From: Streptomyces sp. HNM0575 | GTDB taxonomy: Bacteria; Actinomycetota; Actinomycetes; Streptomycetales; Streptomycetaceae | Direction of reading: 5' to 3' | Assembly: GCF_012726265.1 (NCBI RefSeq) | Contig: NZ_JAASAG010000022.1 | Span: 1 to 44,172, forward strand | Length of the DNA: 44,172 bases | In this document: one piece after another, positions 30,947 through 39,033 of the stretch | Layout: each line of letters starts with the position of its first letter | Position numbering within the stretch: the stretch's first letter is position 1 | Program-made: the position numbers and the translations under genes | Notes under the pieces: model-generated | The model's database searches: none | What the model saw: the letters and a program-made list of their open reading frames with translations, nothing else | Told to the model about the DNA's origin: nothing

Positions 30947-32074
30947 GTGCAGCCAGCCGACGAAACCCCACCGCGCCAGGGCGGACGCTTCCGCAGGGCG
31001 CGCGTCATCTACCGGAACGTACCCAAGCGCAAGATGGCGTGGCTGCTGCTGAAGGACACCGTCAACTCCTGCATGGAGTACCGGGTGCTCGGGCTCGCGG
31101 CGGAGGCGGCGTTCTTCACGCTGATCTCCATCCCGCCGCTGCTCCTCGGCCTGATCGGGCTGCTGGGGTATCTGGACGCCTGGATCGGCACCGACACGAT
31201 CGCCTCGATCCGGCAGAACTTCCTGAACGCCGCGACCGCCGTGCTCTCCGACCGCGGGGTGCGGCAGCTGGCGCGTCCCCTCATCGACGACGTGATCCGG
31301 GGCGGCCGGCCGGACGTGATCTCGCTCGGCTTCGCGCTGGCGCTGTGGTCGGGGTCGCGTGCCGTGAACGTCTTCATCGACACCATCACCGTGATGTACG
31401 GGCTGGACGGGCAGCGCGGCATCGTCAAGACGCGGCTGCTGGCCTTCCTGCTCTACCTGGTGGCGCTCGTCATCGGCGCCGTCGTGCTGCCGCTGATGGT
31501 GGCGGGGCCGGACGCCGTGATCCGCCTGGTGCCGCAGGCGCAGTCGCTGGTCGCCGTCTTCTACTGGCCGACTGTGCTGCTGCTGTCGATCGCGTTCCTC
31601 ACGACGCTGTACCACGTGTCGGTGCCCGTGCGGTCGCCGTGGCGCGAGGACATCCCGGGGGCGCTCGTGGCGCTCGTGATGTGGGTGGTGGGCAGTGCGC
31701 TGCTGCGGCTGTACATCACCAACACCGTCGAAGGGCCCACGATCTACGGCTCGCTGGCCGCGCCCGTCGCCGTACTGCTGTGGATCGGCGTCTCCGCCTT
31801 CGCCGTCCTGGTCGGCGCGGCCGTCAACGCCGCCATCGACCACGTGTGGCCGTCCCTCGCGACCGCGACCGCCCGGCGGATGAACGAGCGCATGCGAGAG
31901 GAGGCCGCCGCGGAGGTCGTCGCCGCCGCGGCCGCGAGGCGCGCGATGCGCAGCGCGGAGAGCACGGGCGGCGAGGACGTGACGGACCCGCCGGCGGAGT
32001 TCCCGGAGCGCTGGACGAAGTTCCTCCCGCACGCCGACATCCGCTCCCGGCTCCGTTCGCGCCGCAACCGCTGA
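30947..32074 (+). CDS. YihY/virulence factor BrkB family membrane protein
   Basis: A 375-residue membrane protein. A basic N-terminus (1-30) is followed by about six helices: AAEAAFFTLISIPPLLLGLIG (after residue 45) is the family's typical first helix, and later helices include LLAFLLYLVALVIGAVVLPL, VLLLSIAFLTTLYHV and IPGALVALVMWVVGSALL. The C-terminal 70 residues are charged (SLATATARRMNERMREEAAAE) and cytoplasmic. The family was once called tRNA-processing RNase BN, wrongly; its function is open. The GTG at 30947 overlaps AAGGAGG. The alternative ATG (KRKMAW) would lose 28 residues. Confidence 0.85.
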   Translation: MQPADETPPRQGGRFRRARVIYRNVPKRKMAWLLLKDTVNSCMEYRVLGLAAEAAFFTLISIPPLLLGLIGLLGYLDAWIGTDTIASIRQNFLNAATAVLSDRGVRQLARPLIDDVIRGGRPDVISLGFALALWSGSRAVNVFIDTITVMYGLDGQRGIVKTRLLAFLLYLVALVIGAVVLPLMVAGPDAVIRLVPQAQSLVAVFYWPTVLLLSIAFLTTLYHVSVPVRSPWREDIPGALVALVMWVVGSALLRLYITNTVEGPTIYGSLAAPVAVLLWIGVSAFAVLVGAAVNAAIDHVWPSLATATARRMNERMREEAAAEVVAAAAARRAMRSAESTGGEDVTDPPAEFPERWTKFLPHADIRSRLRSRRNR

Positions 32075-32188
32075 GGGCGGCTACGCGGCGACGCGGCTAC
32101 GCGGCGACTTCGCGCGCGCGGCCTGCGGTGCCGCCCCTTCGGCGCCGCGGGGTGCGGGCGCCCATGCAGGGCGCGGGCCGCTACGGGG

Positions 32189-32845
32189 TTACGGGGTGGA
32201 GGTCTCCGAGGGCGTGGGAGAGGTGCTGCTCTCGTCCTCGGAGGGCGGGGACGTGCTGTCGCCGGGGGACTCGCTGGGGGTGTCCGTCGGAGTCTCGGTG
32301 GGAGTCTCCGTGGGTTCGCTGCTGGGCGTCTCGCTCCCGGGCGTGCTGCTCTCCGACGGTGCGGGCGGGCGCTGTTCGCTCGGCTGGACCCCGGTGTCCG
32401 ACGACGTCATCCCGAACGCGAGCGTGCCGATGACGACCACCGCCACGACCGCCGTGACCACCGCGCCGATCAGCAGCGGTGAGAACCGGCGGGCCGGTGC
32501 GGGCGGTGCGGGCGGTGCGGATGCCGAGGCGTCCTCCGCGGGCCCGCCCTTGTCGAGTGCGTACGCGGACTCCCGGGCGGCAGGCGGCTCCTGGCCGAGG
32601 GCGTGGGCGGACTCGGCGGATCCCGGACCGGTCTCCGAGGCCACGATGTCGGCGGGCGGGCCGAGCCGGTCCAGTACGGCGCGGACCGCATCGGCGTGCG
32701 CGGCCTCCGCCTCCTCGACGCCGGCGGTTATGTGCTCGACGATCTCCTGCCTGAGCTCCGCGCGGCGCTCGTCCGTGAGGAACACGGAAGCGTTGTCGAA
32801 ACGACGCAGATACTCTTCGACGAGCTGGTCTCCCGTGGATGTCAC
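32189..32845 (-). CDS. HAAS-domain single-pass membrane protein
   Basis: A 218-residue protein. The N-terminal 65 residues (VEEYLRRFDNASVFLTDERR and following, with RQEIVEHITAGVEEA) form a HAAS/DUF1700-type helical domain. After an Ala/Pro/Glu linker comes one membrane helix (LLIGAVVTAVVAVVVIGTLAF, about 122-143). A Ser/Thr/Pro/Glu-rich tail of 70 residues follows, likely outside and possibly glycosylated. The start GTG overlaps the stop of the PadR gene (GTGA), the usual pairing in which PadR controls its HAAS partner. The inside-to-outside topology fits a short signalling or envelope-stress component. Function unknown. Confidence 0.82.
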   Translation of the reverse strand: MTSTGDQLVEEYLRRFDNASVFLTDERRAELRQEIVEHITAGVEEAEAAHADAVRAVLDRLGPPADIVASETGPGSAESAHALGQEPPAARESAYALDKGGPAEDASASAPPAPPAPARRFSPLLIGAVVTAVVAVVVIGTLAFGMTSSDTGVQPSEQRPPAPSESSTPGSETPSSEPTETPTETPTDTPSESPGDSTSPPSEDESSTSPTPSETSTP

Positions 32846-33180
32846 GGATTGTTCCCCTCACTGCCCAGAAGGCTGTCGACGGTCGATTTGAAAGCCCCCC
32901 ATTCCCCCGCGAAGCCCGTCAGCGCCTTACGCCCGGAGGCGGTCAGCGTGTAGTAGCGGCGCGGCGGCCCGCTTTCGGACTCCTGCCATGCGGTGCTGAC
33001 CCAGCCCTCCTTGCGAAGCCGGGACAGCAGCGGGTAGATGGTGCCTTCGCTGGTCGCGAGGCCATGGGCGTCACACAGTTCGCGTACCAGCTCGAAGGCG
33101 TACTTCTCGCCGTCCCGAAGCAGCGCGAGAACGCAGAACTGAAGGATCCCACGCCGGAGTTGGCTCACTCCGGAATGCAT
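32842..33180 (-). CDS. PadR family transcriptional regulator
   Basis: A 112-residue PadR repressor: LRRGILQFCVLALLRDGEKY (8-27) begins the winged helix. LATSEGTIYPLLSRLRKEGWV is the recognition helix and wing entry, PRRYYTLTASGRKALTGF the wing and dimer helix. The ATG at 33180 fits family length; ATG 33195 in frame is possible. It is upstream of, and overlaps by GTGA, the HAAS gene. It probably represses its own operon through the GTACC-N4-GGTAC dyad at its start. Confidence 0.9.
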   Translation of the reverse strand: MHSGVSQLRRGILQFCVLALLRDGEKYAFELVRELCDAHGLATSEGTIYPLLSRLRKEGWVSTAWQESESGPPRRYYTLTASGRKALTGFAGEWGAFKSTVDSLLGSEGNNP

Positions 33181-33188
33181 TCCACCAA

Positions 33189-33202
33189 GTACCATGCGGT
33201 AC
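33189..33202. promoter_or_regulatory. Candidate PadR operator GTACC-ATGC-GGTAC
   Basis: A 5-bp inverted repeat with a 4-base centre, nine bases before the padR ATG, and an additional GGTACC half-site adjacent (33205-33210). Position and symmetry suit autorepression. Confidence 0.45.
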
Positions 33203-33210
33203 AAGGTACC

Positions 33211-33548
33211 TGCTGGGGGACGGTACCGCCAGCGGTCGCCGGAGGAGGGCAGCGCCAAGTGGGCGCGGGCAGCGGGAAATTCAGTGGTGCGGCGGTCTCC
33301 GGCGCCTCTATCGTGAGTGCGCTCACGCGGTGGCCGCCGGCCGCCGCGGCCGGCCGACGAGGACGGGAGGTGTGACCGATGGCTGTCTCAGTGACGGGCG
33401 CTGCCCGCGTACCGAAGATCGTCCACTCCACCTCCGCGGACCCCGGCTGACCTCTTCTTCAATCTCCGGCTGTTCCTCCCGCGTCGCGCACTTCCGCGTC
33501 ACGCCGCCGAACTCGCCGCCCGGGGCCCGCACTTGTGAAGGGCTTCCA
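33211..33548. other. Intergenic region padR / rsgA
   Basis: About 340 bases between divergent genes with no credible gene. It contains GTGAG-N4-CTCAC (near 33312-33325) and otherwise nothing that I can interpret. Confidence 0.4.
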
Positions 33549-34718
33549 ATGGATCTCACCTCTTCTCCGGCTTCCTTTCCGGCCTCGTCGCATCCGCTCT
33601 CCCGCTACGGCTGGGACACCCGCGTCGCCGACGCCTTCGCCCCGTACGACGACGAAGGCCTGACACCGGCCCGCGTCGTACGGGTCGACCGCGGCCGGTG
33701 CGACGCCGTAACCGCGGACGGAATCGTGCGAGCGAGCACCGCGCCCGTCGCCACCGCCGATCCGCTCCGCGCCGTATGCACGGGCGACTGGGCCGCGCTC
33801 GGCCACGGTGCGGAGAGCAGCGCGGAGGGCGGCGCGCACAGCGGCGGTGACGGGCCGATGCCGGAGGTCGTGGCGCTGCTGCCGCGCCGTACGGCCTTCG
33901 TGCGCTCGGCCTCCTCCAACCGCTCCGAGGGACAGGTGCTCGCTGCCAACGTCGACATCGCCCTCATCGCCGTCTCCCTCGCCGCGGAGCTCGAACTCCC
34001 GCGCGTCGAACGGTTCGTGGCGCTGGCCTGGACGAGCGGCGCCCGGCCGCTGATCGTCCTCACCAAGGCCGACCTGGTGAAGGACCCCGCCACGCTCGGC
34101 CAACTCGCCGCCGACGTGGGCGAGTCGGCGCCCGGCGTCGACGTGCTGACCGTCAGCGCAGCCGAGGGCGACGGCCTGGACGTGCTGGCAGCCGTCGTCG
34201 CGGGCGGCACCTGCGTGCTGCTCGGCCGGTCCGGTGCGGGCAAGTCCACGCTGGCGAACGCCCTGCTGGGCGAGGACGTCCAGGACGTACGGACCGTGCG
34301 CGACAGAGACGGCAAGGGCCGTCACACCACGACCACCCGCGACCTGCTGCCGCTGCCCGAGGCCGCGGGCGGCGGCGTGCTCATCGACACCCCGGGCCTG
34401 CGGGGCGTCGCCCTGTGGGACGCGGAGGGCGGGGTCGGCAGCACGTTCTCCGAGATCGAGGAGCTGGCCGAGGAGTGCCGGTTCCACGACTGCCGGCACG
34501 AGAGCGAACCGGACTGCGCCGTTCTCGCCGCCGTCGACGACGGCACGCTCGCCGCGCGGCGGCTGGAGAGCTACCGCAAGCTGCTGCGCGAGAACGCGCG
34601 TATCGCGGCCCGTACGGACGCACGGCTGCGGGCCGAACAGAAGCGGCGGTTCAAGGAGATGTCGGCCGTCGGACGGCACAACGCGGAACGGAAGCGGGGG
34701 GTGGGGCGCGATCGGTGA
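33549..34718 (+). CDS. rsgA: Ribosome small-subunit GTPase RsgA
   Basis: A 389-residue circularly permuted GTPase acting late in 30S ribosome maturation. An OB-fold N-terminus (about 35-110) is followed by the permuted G motifs: G4 LTKADL (about 173-178), G1 GRSGAGKST (about 226-234) and G3 DTPGLRG (about 281-287). The C-terminal zinc-binding stretch ECRFHDCRHESEPDC has the Cys-His-Cys-Cys ligands. The sequence around TTTTRD is switch I. A short insertion (GAESSAEGGAHSGGDG, near residue 93) enlarges an OB-fold loop. The ATG at 33549 has AAGGG six bases upstream. Confidence 0.93.
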   Translation: MDLTSSPASFPASSHPLSRYGWDTRVADAFAPYDDEGLTPARVVRVDRGRCDAVTADGIVRASTAPVATADPLRAVCTGDWAALGHGAESSAEGGAHSGGDGPMPEVVALLPRRTAFVRSASSNRSEGQVLAANVDIALIAVSLAAELELPRVERFVALAWTSGARPLIVLTKADLVKDPATLGQLAADVGESAPGVDVLTVSAAEGDGLDVLAAVVAGGTCVLLGRSGAGKSTLANALLGEDVQDVRTVRDRDGKGRHTTTTRDLLPLPEAAGGGVLIDTPGLRGVALWDAEGGVGSTFSEIEELAEECRFHDCRHESEPDCAVLAAVDDGTLAARRLESYRKLLRENARIAARTDARLRAEQKRRFKEMSAVGRHNAERKRGVGRDR

Positions 34719-35026
34719 GCCTCGGGGCCGGGGTCCGGGCGAGCCGGGAGCCCGGCGGTCCAGGGGCCCGGGGTCCGGGTGGGACGGGTACGAGCGGTGG
34801 CCGTGGGCGGGACCGGGGCGCGATCGGAGAGCCCCGATCCCCGGGCACGAGGCCCGACTTGCGCGGGGCCGGACGGGTCACGGGAGGGGCGGCCCCGCGG
34901 TTGCTACCGTCCCTCCCGCGCGCTCCCGCTCCCGCGCTCCGTCCTCCGGGCGGGTTCACCGCGGCGGCACACCCGACGGACACACACCACGGACCGCCGC
35001 CGCACACATACCGGAAGGCCGACCCG
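34719..35026. other. GC-rich intergenic region
   Basis: Just over 300 bases with GGGTCCGGG- and GAGCCCGG-type short repeats and no supported gene; the overlapping long frames are shadows of the flanking genes. Confidence 0.4.
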
Positions 35027-35617
35027 TTGACCCCGTTCGGACCCCGCGAGTTCCAGCTCGTACTGCTGCGCAGGATGGCCGACTTCCAGCAGGACCGCGT
35101 CCTCGAAGCACTCGCCGAACTGGGCTCCGGGCGCGCGGAGATGCGGGAGGCCAACCGGCGGTGGCAGGCCATGCTGCACGCCCAGCGCGGGCGGCGCAGC
35201 GCCGTCGGGCGCTACCGGTCCGTGCTGGGCCCGCCCGAGTACACGGCTCGCCGCCCCATCGGCGATCTCGACTGCGAGGTCCTGGCGTGGCCGGTGCCGC
35301 TCTGGCCCGACCTGCGGTTCGAGGTGCTGAACGTGCCGGGCGGGGGCGTCGTCACGGAGTGGCTGGTGCGCGCGCCGGGAGCCCACGGGCCCGAGCTCCG
35401 CACCGTCGAGGATCTGCGCCCCTGGTCCTGCACGGTCGACGAGGTGGCGCGCGCGTTCGCGCCCGCACGGCCGCTGGAGGGCTCGGCGCCGACGCGGTGG
35501 GGGCTGGGCTTCGACGCGGCGGACGCGGCAGGGGAACGGTACGACGTGATCGCGGAGTTCTCGTGGGGGCTGCTCCAGCGGTTGCCCCGGCTGGAGCGCC
35601 GGGAGAGCCGGGAGTAG
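35027..35617 (+). CDS. Conserved hypothetical protein (196 aa)
   Basis: A soluble protein of 196 residues of unknown function. The N-terminal helix region FQLVLLRRMADFQQDRVLEAL (about 9-29) looks amphipathic and is followed by a basic segment RRWQAMLHAQRGRR. A middle beta-rich part has EVLAWPVPLWPDLRFEVL. The C-terminal half reads like an alpha/beta domain ending YDVIAEFSWGLLQRLPRL. The TTG start at 35027 is selected because GGAAGG lies eight bases before it and no ATG or GTG fits the coding boundary. No signal peptide, membrane segment or catalytic motif is recognised. Confidence 0.65.
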   Translation: MTPFGPREFQLVLLRRMADFQQDRVLEALAELGSGRAEMREANRRWQAMLHAQRGRRSAVGRYRSVLGPPEYTARRPIGDLDCEVLAWPVPLWPDLRFEVLNVPGGGVVTEWLVRAPGAHGPELRTVEDLRPWSCTVDEVARAFAPARPLEGSAPTRWGLGFDAADAAGERYDVIAEFSWGLLQRLPRLERRESRE

Positions 35618-35789
35618 CACCGGGCGACCCGGGGGTAGCGCCGGCGAGCCGGGAAGTAGTGCCGGGCGAGCCTGGAGTGAGTGAACTTGCCGGAGCGGCG
35701 GGGCAGTTGGCGGGGATCTCACCGGCCGGCGCCCGACCCGCCCGGCCGGCCCCGCCGTAAACCGGAGGCCGTCACCGTCACCGGCGGCA
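35618..35789. repeat. Short degenerate tandem repeats after the hypothetical gene
   Basis: Units like GAGCCGGGAGTAGCACCGGG recur about three times between 35605 and 35690 at roughly 28-base steps. They begin within the last codons of the gene and so repeat part of its 3' end, as seen after other genes in this window. Confidence 0.5.
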
Positions 35790-35802
35790 TACCGTGCCGC
35801 CA
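35790..35802 (+). promoter_or_regulatory. Candidate leaderless promoter (-10 TACCGT)
   Basis: TACCGT (35790-35795) is six bases before the ATG at 35802, and there is no ribosome site. The spacing is right for a transcript that starts at the start codon. Confidence 0.4.
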
Positions 35803-36602
35803 TGACCCTCCTCGGCTACGACCGATACCGCGCCGAACTCGTCGCGCAGACCGACCTGTTGAGGTCGTGCGTCGAAGGCGCCGACATGAGGGCCCCGGTG
35901 CGCACCTGCCCCGGCTGGAACCTCAGCCAGTTGCTGCGGCACCTCGGCGGCGCCTTCCGCTGGGCGGAGACGGCCGTACGCACCCGGGCCGCGGACCCCG
36001 TGCCGCACGACCTCGTCGACGACGTCGACGCCTACGCCGACGAGAAGGCCGACGCGCTGGACGCCTGGCTCGCCGAGGGCGCCGCGCGCCTCTCGGAGAC
36101 GCTGCGCGCCGCCGGGCCCGGGACGCGGGTGTGGACACCCGGCCCGGGAGGGACCACGGAGTTCTGGGCCCGCCGCATGCTGCACGAGTCCGTGGTGCAC
36201 CGGGCGGACGCGGCCTGGGCCGTCGGCGCCGAGTACGCCCTCGGGGACGATGTCGCCCTCGACGCCGTCGAGGAGTGGATGGGCTTCGGTTCCGTGCCGG
36301 AGGTCGTCGAGCCACGGGCCGGGGCGCCGGCGCTGCTCGGACCCGGCCGTACGCTGCACTTCCACGCGACCGGCACCGCGACCGAGGCGACGGCGGACTG
36401 GCTGGTCGACCTCACCGGCGACGCGGCCGTCTGCCGCCGCACGTCCGAACAGGCCGCGGTCGCCGTGCGCGCCCCGCTGACCGATCTCGTCCTGCTGCTG
36501 TACCGGCGCCGGACCGCCGCCGCCGAGGCCGTAGAAGTACGCGGCGACGCGGACCTGCTCGACCTCTGGCTGGACCGCTCCGGCTTCTGGCTCCGGGAGT
36601 GA
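35802..36602 (+). CDS. Maleylpyruvate isomerase-family mycothiol-dependent enzyme
   Basis: A 266-residue member of the DinB-like mycothiol-dependent isomerase family. CPGWNLSQLLRHLGGAFRWAE (36-56) supplies one metal-site histidine; RRMLHESVVHRADAAWAVG supplies the next two. The C-terminal domain (about 180-262) has the conserved LHFHATG and APLTDLVLLLYRRR segments. The metal centre and mycothiol site would act on an unknown electrophile. Translation is probably leaderless. Convergent with the NUDIX gene. Confidence 0.88.
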   Translation: MTLLGYDRYRAELVAQTDLLRSCVEGADMRAPVRTCPGWNLSQLLRHLGGAFRWAETAVRTRAADPVPHDLVDDVDAYADEKADALDAWLAEGAARLSETLRAAGPGTRVWTPGPGGTTEFWARRMLHESVVHRADAAWAVGAEYALGDDVALDAVEEWMGFGSVPEVVEPRAGAPALLGPGRTLHFHATGTATEATADWLVDLTGDAAVCRRTSEQAAVAVRAPLTDLVLLLYRRRTAAAEAVEVRGDADLLDLWLDRSGFWLRE

Positions 36603-36720
36603 CCTGCGTACCAGCGACGCTTGTACGGGCGGCAGTTCGGCCCAAGCATGCCCCTATGACCCCAACGTGGCCCGGGGGCGCCCTTCCCGTCTGAGCGGAC
36701 GGCGGGGCCGATTCCATGCC

Positions 36721-37191
36721 CTAGCCCAGGTATGGGGCCGAACCGGGCTCGGTCGCATGCTGCAACCGGAGCCGCTGTGTGTGGTGCATGCGCAGCGAAC
36801 CGATGTCATCCGGAGCGACGAACCGCAGCTCTTTGGACTCGTCCGAGAGCGCCAGCTTGCCGCCGATGACCCGCGCCGTAAAGCAGACGTTGAACTGCCG
36901 GCGCACTTCCCCATCGCTGTAGGCGATGACGTGTCGGGGATCGGTGTACGTGCCGACAAGGCCCGTGATCTCCACATCAAGGCCCGTCTCTTCCTTTACT
37001 TCGCGTACCGCCGTTCCGGGCAGCGAGTCGGTCATCTCCATGCCTCCACCGGGCAGGGCCCACAGGTCGTTGTCAGCCCTGCGCTGCAAGAGAATGCGAC
37101 CCGCTTCGTCCGTGACGACGGCAGAGGCCGCAACGACCAGGCTGCTGGGCTCCGGGGCGTTGGCGTCGTCGTAGAACTCCGTGCGGGTCAT
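36721..37191 (-). CDS. NUDIX hydrolase
   Basis: A 156-residue NUDIX hydrolase. The Nudix box is GGGMEMTDSLPGTAVREVKEETGLDV (about 47-72 overall), with the REVKEETG core containing the metal-binding glutamates. It hydrolyses a nucleoside diphosphate linked to another group; the substrate cannot be told. The ATG at 37191 has GGGAAGG six bases upstream and overlaps the stop of the upstream remnant gene (ATGA). The sequence around it is lower in GC than its surroundings, hinting at separate origin. Confidence 0.88.
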   Translation of the reverse strand: MTRTEFYDDANAPEPSSLVVAASAVVTDEAGRILLQRRADNDLWALPGGGMEMTDSLPGTAVREVKEETGLDVEITGLVGTYTDPRHVIAYSDGEVRRQFNVCFTARVIGGKLALSDESKELRFVAPDDIGSLRMHHTQRLRLQHATEPGSAPYLG

Positions 37192-37436
37192 TCGCTGCCT
37201 TCCCGTACCGGCTGAGCCGTCTCCCAGACGGCGTCGAAGCTCTCCGCGTAGGTGCCGAACATGCGGCTTCCTTCGTTCTGCCGGAGGTGCCATACGGGCG
37301 CGCCGTACGCGTTCACACCCCACACATGCGCGTTGACCAACATCTGATCGTCAATGCGATAGATGCTGTTGTAAAGCGTGGTCCCGTGCGTCCGCAGCTC
37401 AATGCCGGGCACTCCGATCAGCGGCCGGTAGTGCAT
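37188..37436 (-). pseudogene. Remnant of a helix-turn-helix regulator: C-terminal domain only
   Basis: An 82-codon stretch reading GIELRTHGTTLYNSIYRIDD, MLVNAHVWGVNAYGAPVWHL and FDAVWETAQPV. From memory this is the C-terminal sensor-like end of streptomycete Xre-type regulators that usually sit directly before a NUDIX gene. No helix-turn-helix or other N-terminal domain is found upstream in any frame, and there is no ribosome site before the first ATG (37436). It is most simply a 5'-truncated gene whose end survives because NUDIX is coupled to it by ATGA. An intact micro-protein using ATG 37436 is possible but less likely. GC content dips here. Confidence 0.65.
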
Positions 37437-37631
37437 CACAGCGAGACGGCAGCGAGGTCGTGGACTTTGCGTGTCCTGTTCGGCAGGTGGCCGGACGAGG
37501 CTGACGGGGACCCCGCAATAACCAGGTGCCGTGCGTGAGCGCGCTCCCGTACGCTCGGCCGCATGAACTGGCGACATTGAGTTCCACCGGTAGTCACCGC
37601 GTTCGCCGCGGCCGAGGGAGTGCCCGCCGCG

Positions 37632-38927
37632 GTGTCCCGGCTTGCCCGTCGGCTCTACGCATACGCGTTTCTCGAAGACCTCATCCTGCTCTACCCGGTC
37701 TATGCGCTCCTCTTCGCCGAACACGGCCTGTCCGCCGCCGAGATCTCCTCGCTGTTCGTCATCTGGTCGTGCGTCACGTTCGTCGTGGAGATCCCGTCCG
37801 GGCTGTGGGCGGACCTGTTCTCCCGGCGCCGCCTGCTGGCTCTCGCGCCGCTCGTGACGGGCGCCGGATATGCGCTGTGGACGTGGCTGCCGTCGTATCC
37901 GGCGTTCGCGGCGGGCTTCGTGCTGTGGGGCGTGGGCAGTTCACTGCGCTCGGGGACGCTTCAGGCGCTCGTGTACGAGGAGTTGGGGCGCCGGGCGGCG
38001 ACGGATTCGTACGCCCGGCTCCTGGGCCGCTCGCAGGCGATGGGCACGACGGCGACGGCTGCGGCGACGGGGCTCGCCGGGCCGGTGATGCACATCGGGG
38101 GGTACGCCGCGGTGGGGGCGGCGAGCGTCGCGGTCTGCCTGCTCGGCGCGCTCACGGGGCTCGGCTTCCCCGAGTCGCGGGCCTCCGGGCGCGCGTCCGG
38201 CAGTGACCGGGGGCCGGAGCCCGAGCCCGGCAGTGACCGGGGGCCGGAGCCCGAGCCCGGCAGTGAACGGGGGCCGGAGCCCGAGCCCGGCGGTGGCCAT
38301 GAGCCGGGCCCCGGGCCCGAGTTCGGCGGCGGCCCCGGGCCCGAGCCAGAGCCCGGCTTCGTCACCGTGCTGCGCTCGGGGCTCGGCGAGCTGCGGGCCT
38401 CGCGGCGCGCACGCGACGCCGTGCTGCTGACCTCCGCGGTGACCGGCGCGCTGATGATCGACGAGTACGTGCCGCTGCTGATCCGCTCCATGGACGTCGG
38501 CGCCTCGTCGGTGCCGTTGCTGATGCTGCTCGTCACGGTCGGCGTCACCGCCGGCGGCTGGTGCGCGGGACGGGGCGCCGGACGGCTCGGCCCGGCGCTC
38601 GGCGTCGCGGCGCTCGCCCTGGCGGCGGGCGCGGTGAGCGGTCCCGCGGGCACGGTGCTGCTAGCGCTCGCCTTCGGCATCTTCCAGTGGGCGATGGTGA
38701 CTTGTGACGCGCTGCTCCAGGAACGGGTCACCGACCGGGCCCGCGCGACGGTCTCGTCCGTCGCGGGGTTCGGGGCGGAGGTGATCTCCGTGCTGGTGTG
38801 CGTTGCGTACGGACTGGGCTCTCAGCTGTGGGCGCACAGCACCCTCTTCGTGCTGGCCGCCGTGCCGTATCTGCTGATCGCGCTCGTGCTCCAGTGGCAC
38901 CCTCGCGCACCCCGCCGCCGGCGCTGA
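37632..38927 (+). CDS. MFS transporter (12-TMS) with repeat-expanded central loop
   Basis: A transporter of about 431 residues. Helix 1 is LYAYAFLEDLILLYPVYALLF, and FVVEIPSGLWADLFSRRRLL carries the loop 2-3 motif (G-x-x-x-D-x-x-SRRR). Six helices precede and six follow the central cytoplasmic loop. That loop (about residues 186-238) contains three exact-frame copies of GSDRGPEPEP plus degenerate GPEPEPG units. The GTG at 37632 (VSRLARRLY) is chosen for family length; GTG 37620 is possible and is directly abutted by GAGGGA. No substrate can be inferred. Confidence 0.83.
   Translation: MSRLARRLYAYAFLEDLILLYPVYALLFAEHGLSAAEISSLFVIWSCVTFVVEIPSGLWADLFSRRRLLALAPLVTGAGYALWTWLPSYPAFAAGFVLWGVGSSLRSGTLQALVYEELGRRAATDSYARLLGRSQAMGTTATAAATGLAGPVMHIGGYAAVGAASVAVCLLGALTGLGFPESRASGRASGSDRGPEPEPGSDRGPEPEPGSERGPEPEPGGGHEPGPGPEFGGGPGPEPEPGFVTVLRSGLGELRASRRARDAVLLTSAVTGALMIDEYVPLLIRSMDVGASSVPLLMLLVTVGVTAGGWCAGRGAGRLGPALGVAALALAAGAVSGPAGTVLLALAFGIFQWAMVTCDALLQERVTDRARATVSSVAGFGAEVISVLVCVAYGLGSQLWAHSTLFVLAAVPYLLIALVLQWHPRAPRRRR
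38199..38288. repeat. Three 30-bp tandem repeats in the MFS gene
   Basis: Units at 38199-38228, 38229-38258 and 38259-38288 differ by one base (GACCGG versus GAACGG). Being a multiple of three, they keep the frame and lengthen the cytoplasmic loop. Confidence 0.92.
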
Positions 38928-39033
38928 CCGGGGACGCCCGACGCCGGGGGAGGGAGGGCACGGGCACGGGCACGGCATCATGTCCGATTCCCGCGAGTGC
39001 GTGCCCCGGCGCGGGCGCACACTTGGGGGCGTG

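Noticed and set aside
37437..37724. Longer frame giving a 178-residue version of the regulator remnant
   Set aside because: The added N-terminus has no helix-turn-helix character and overlaps the start of the divergent MFS gene.
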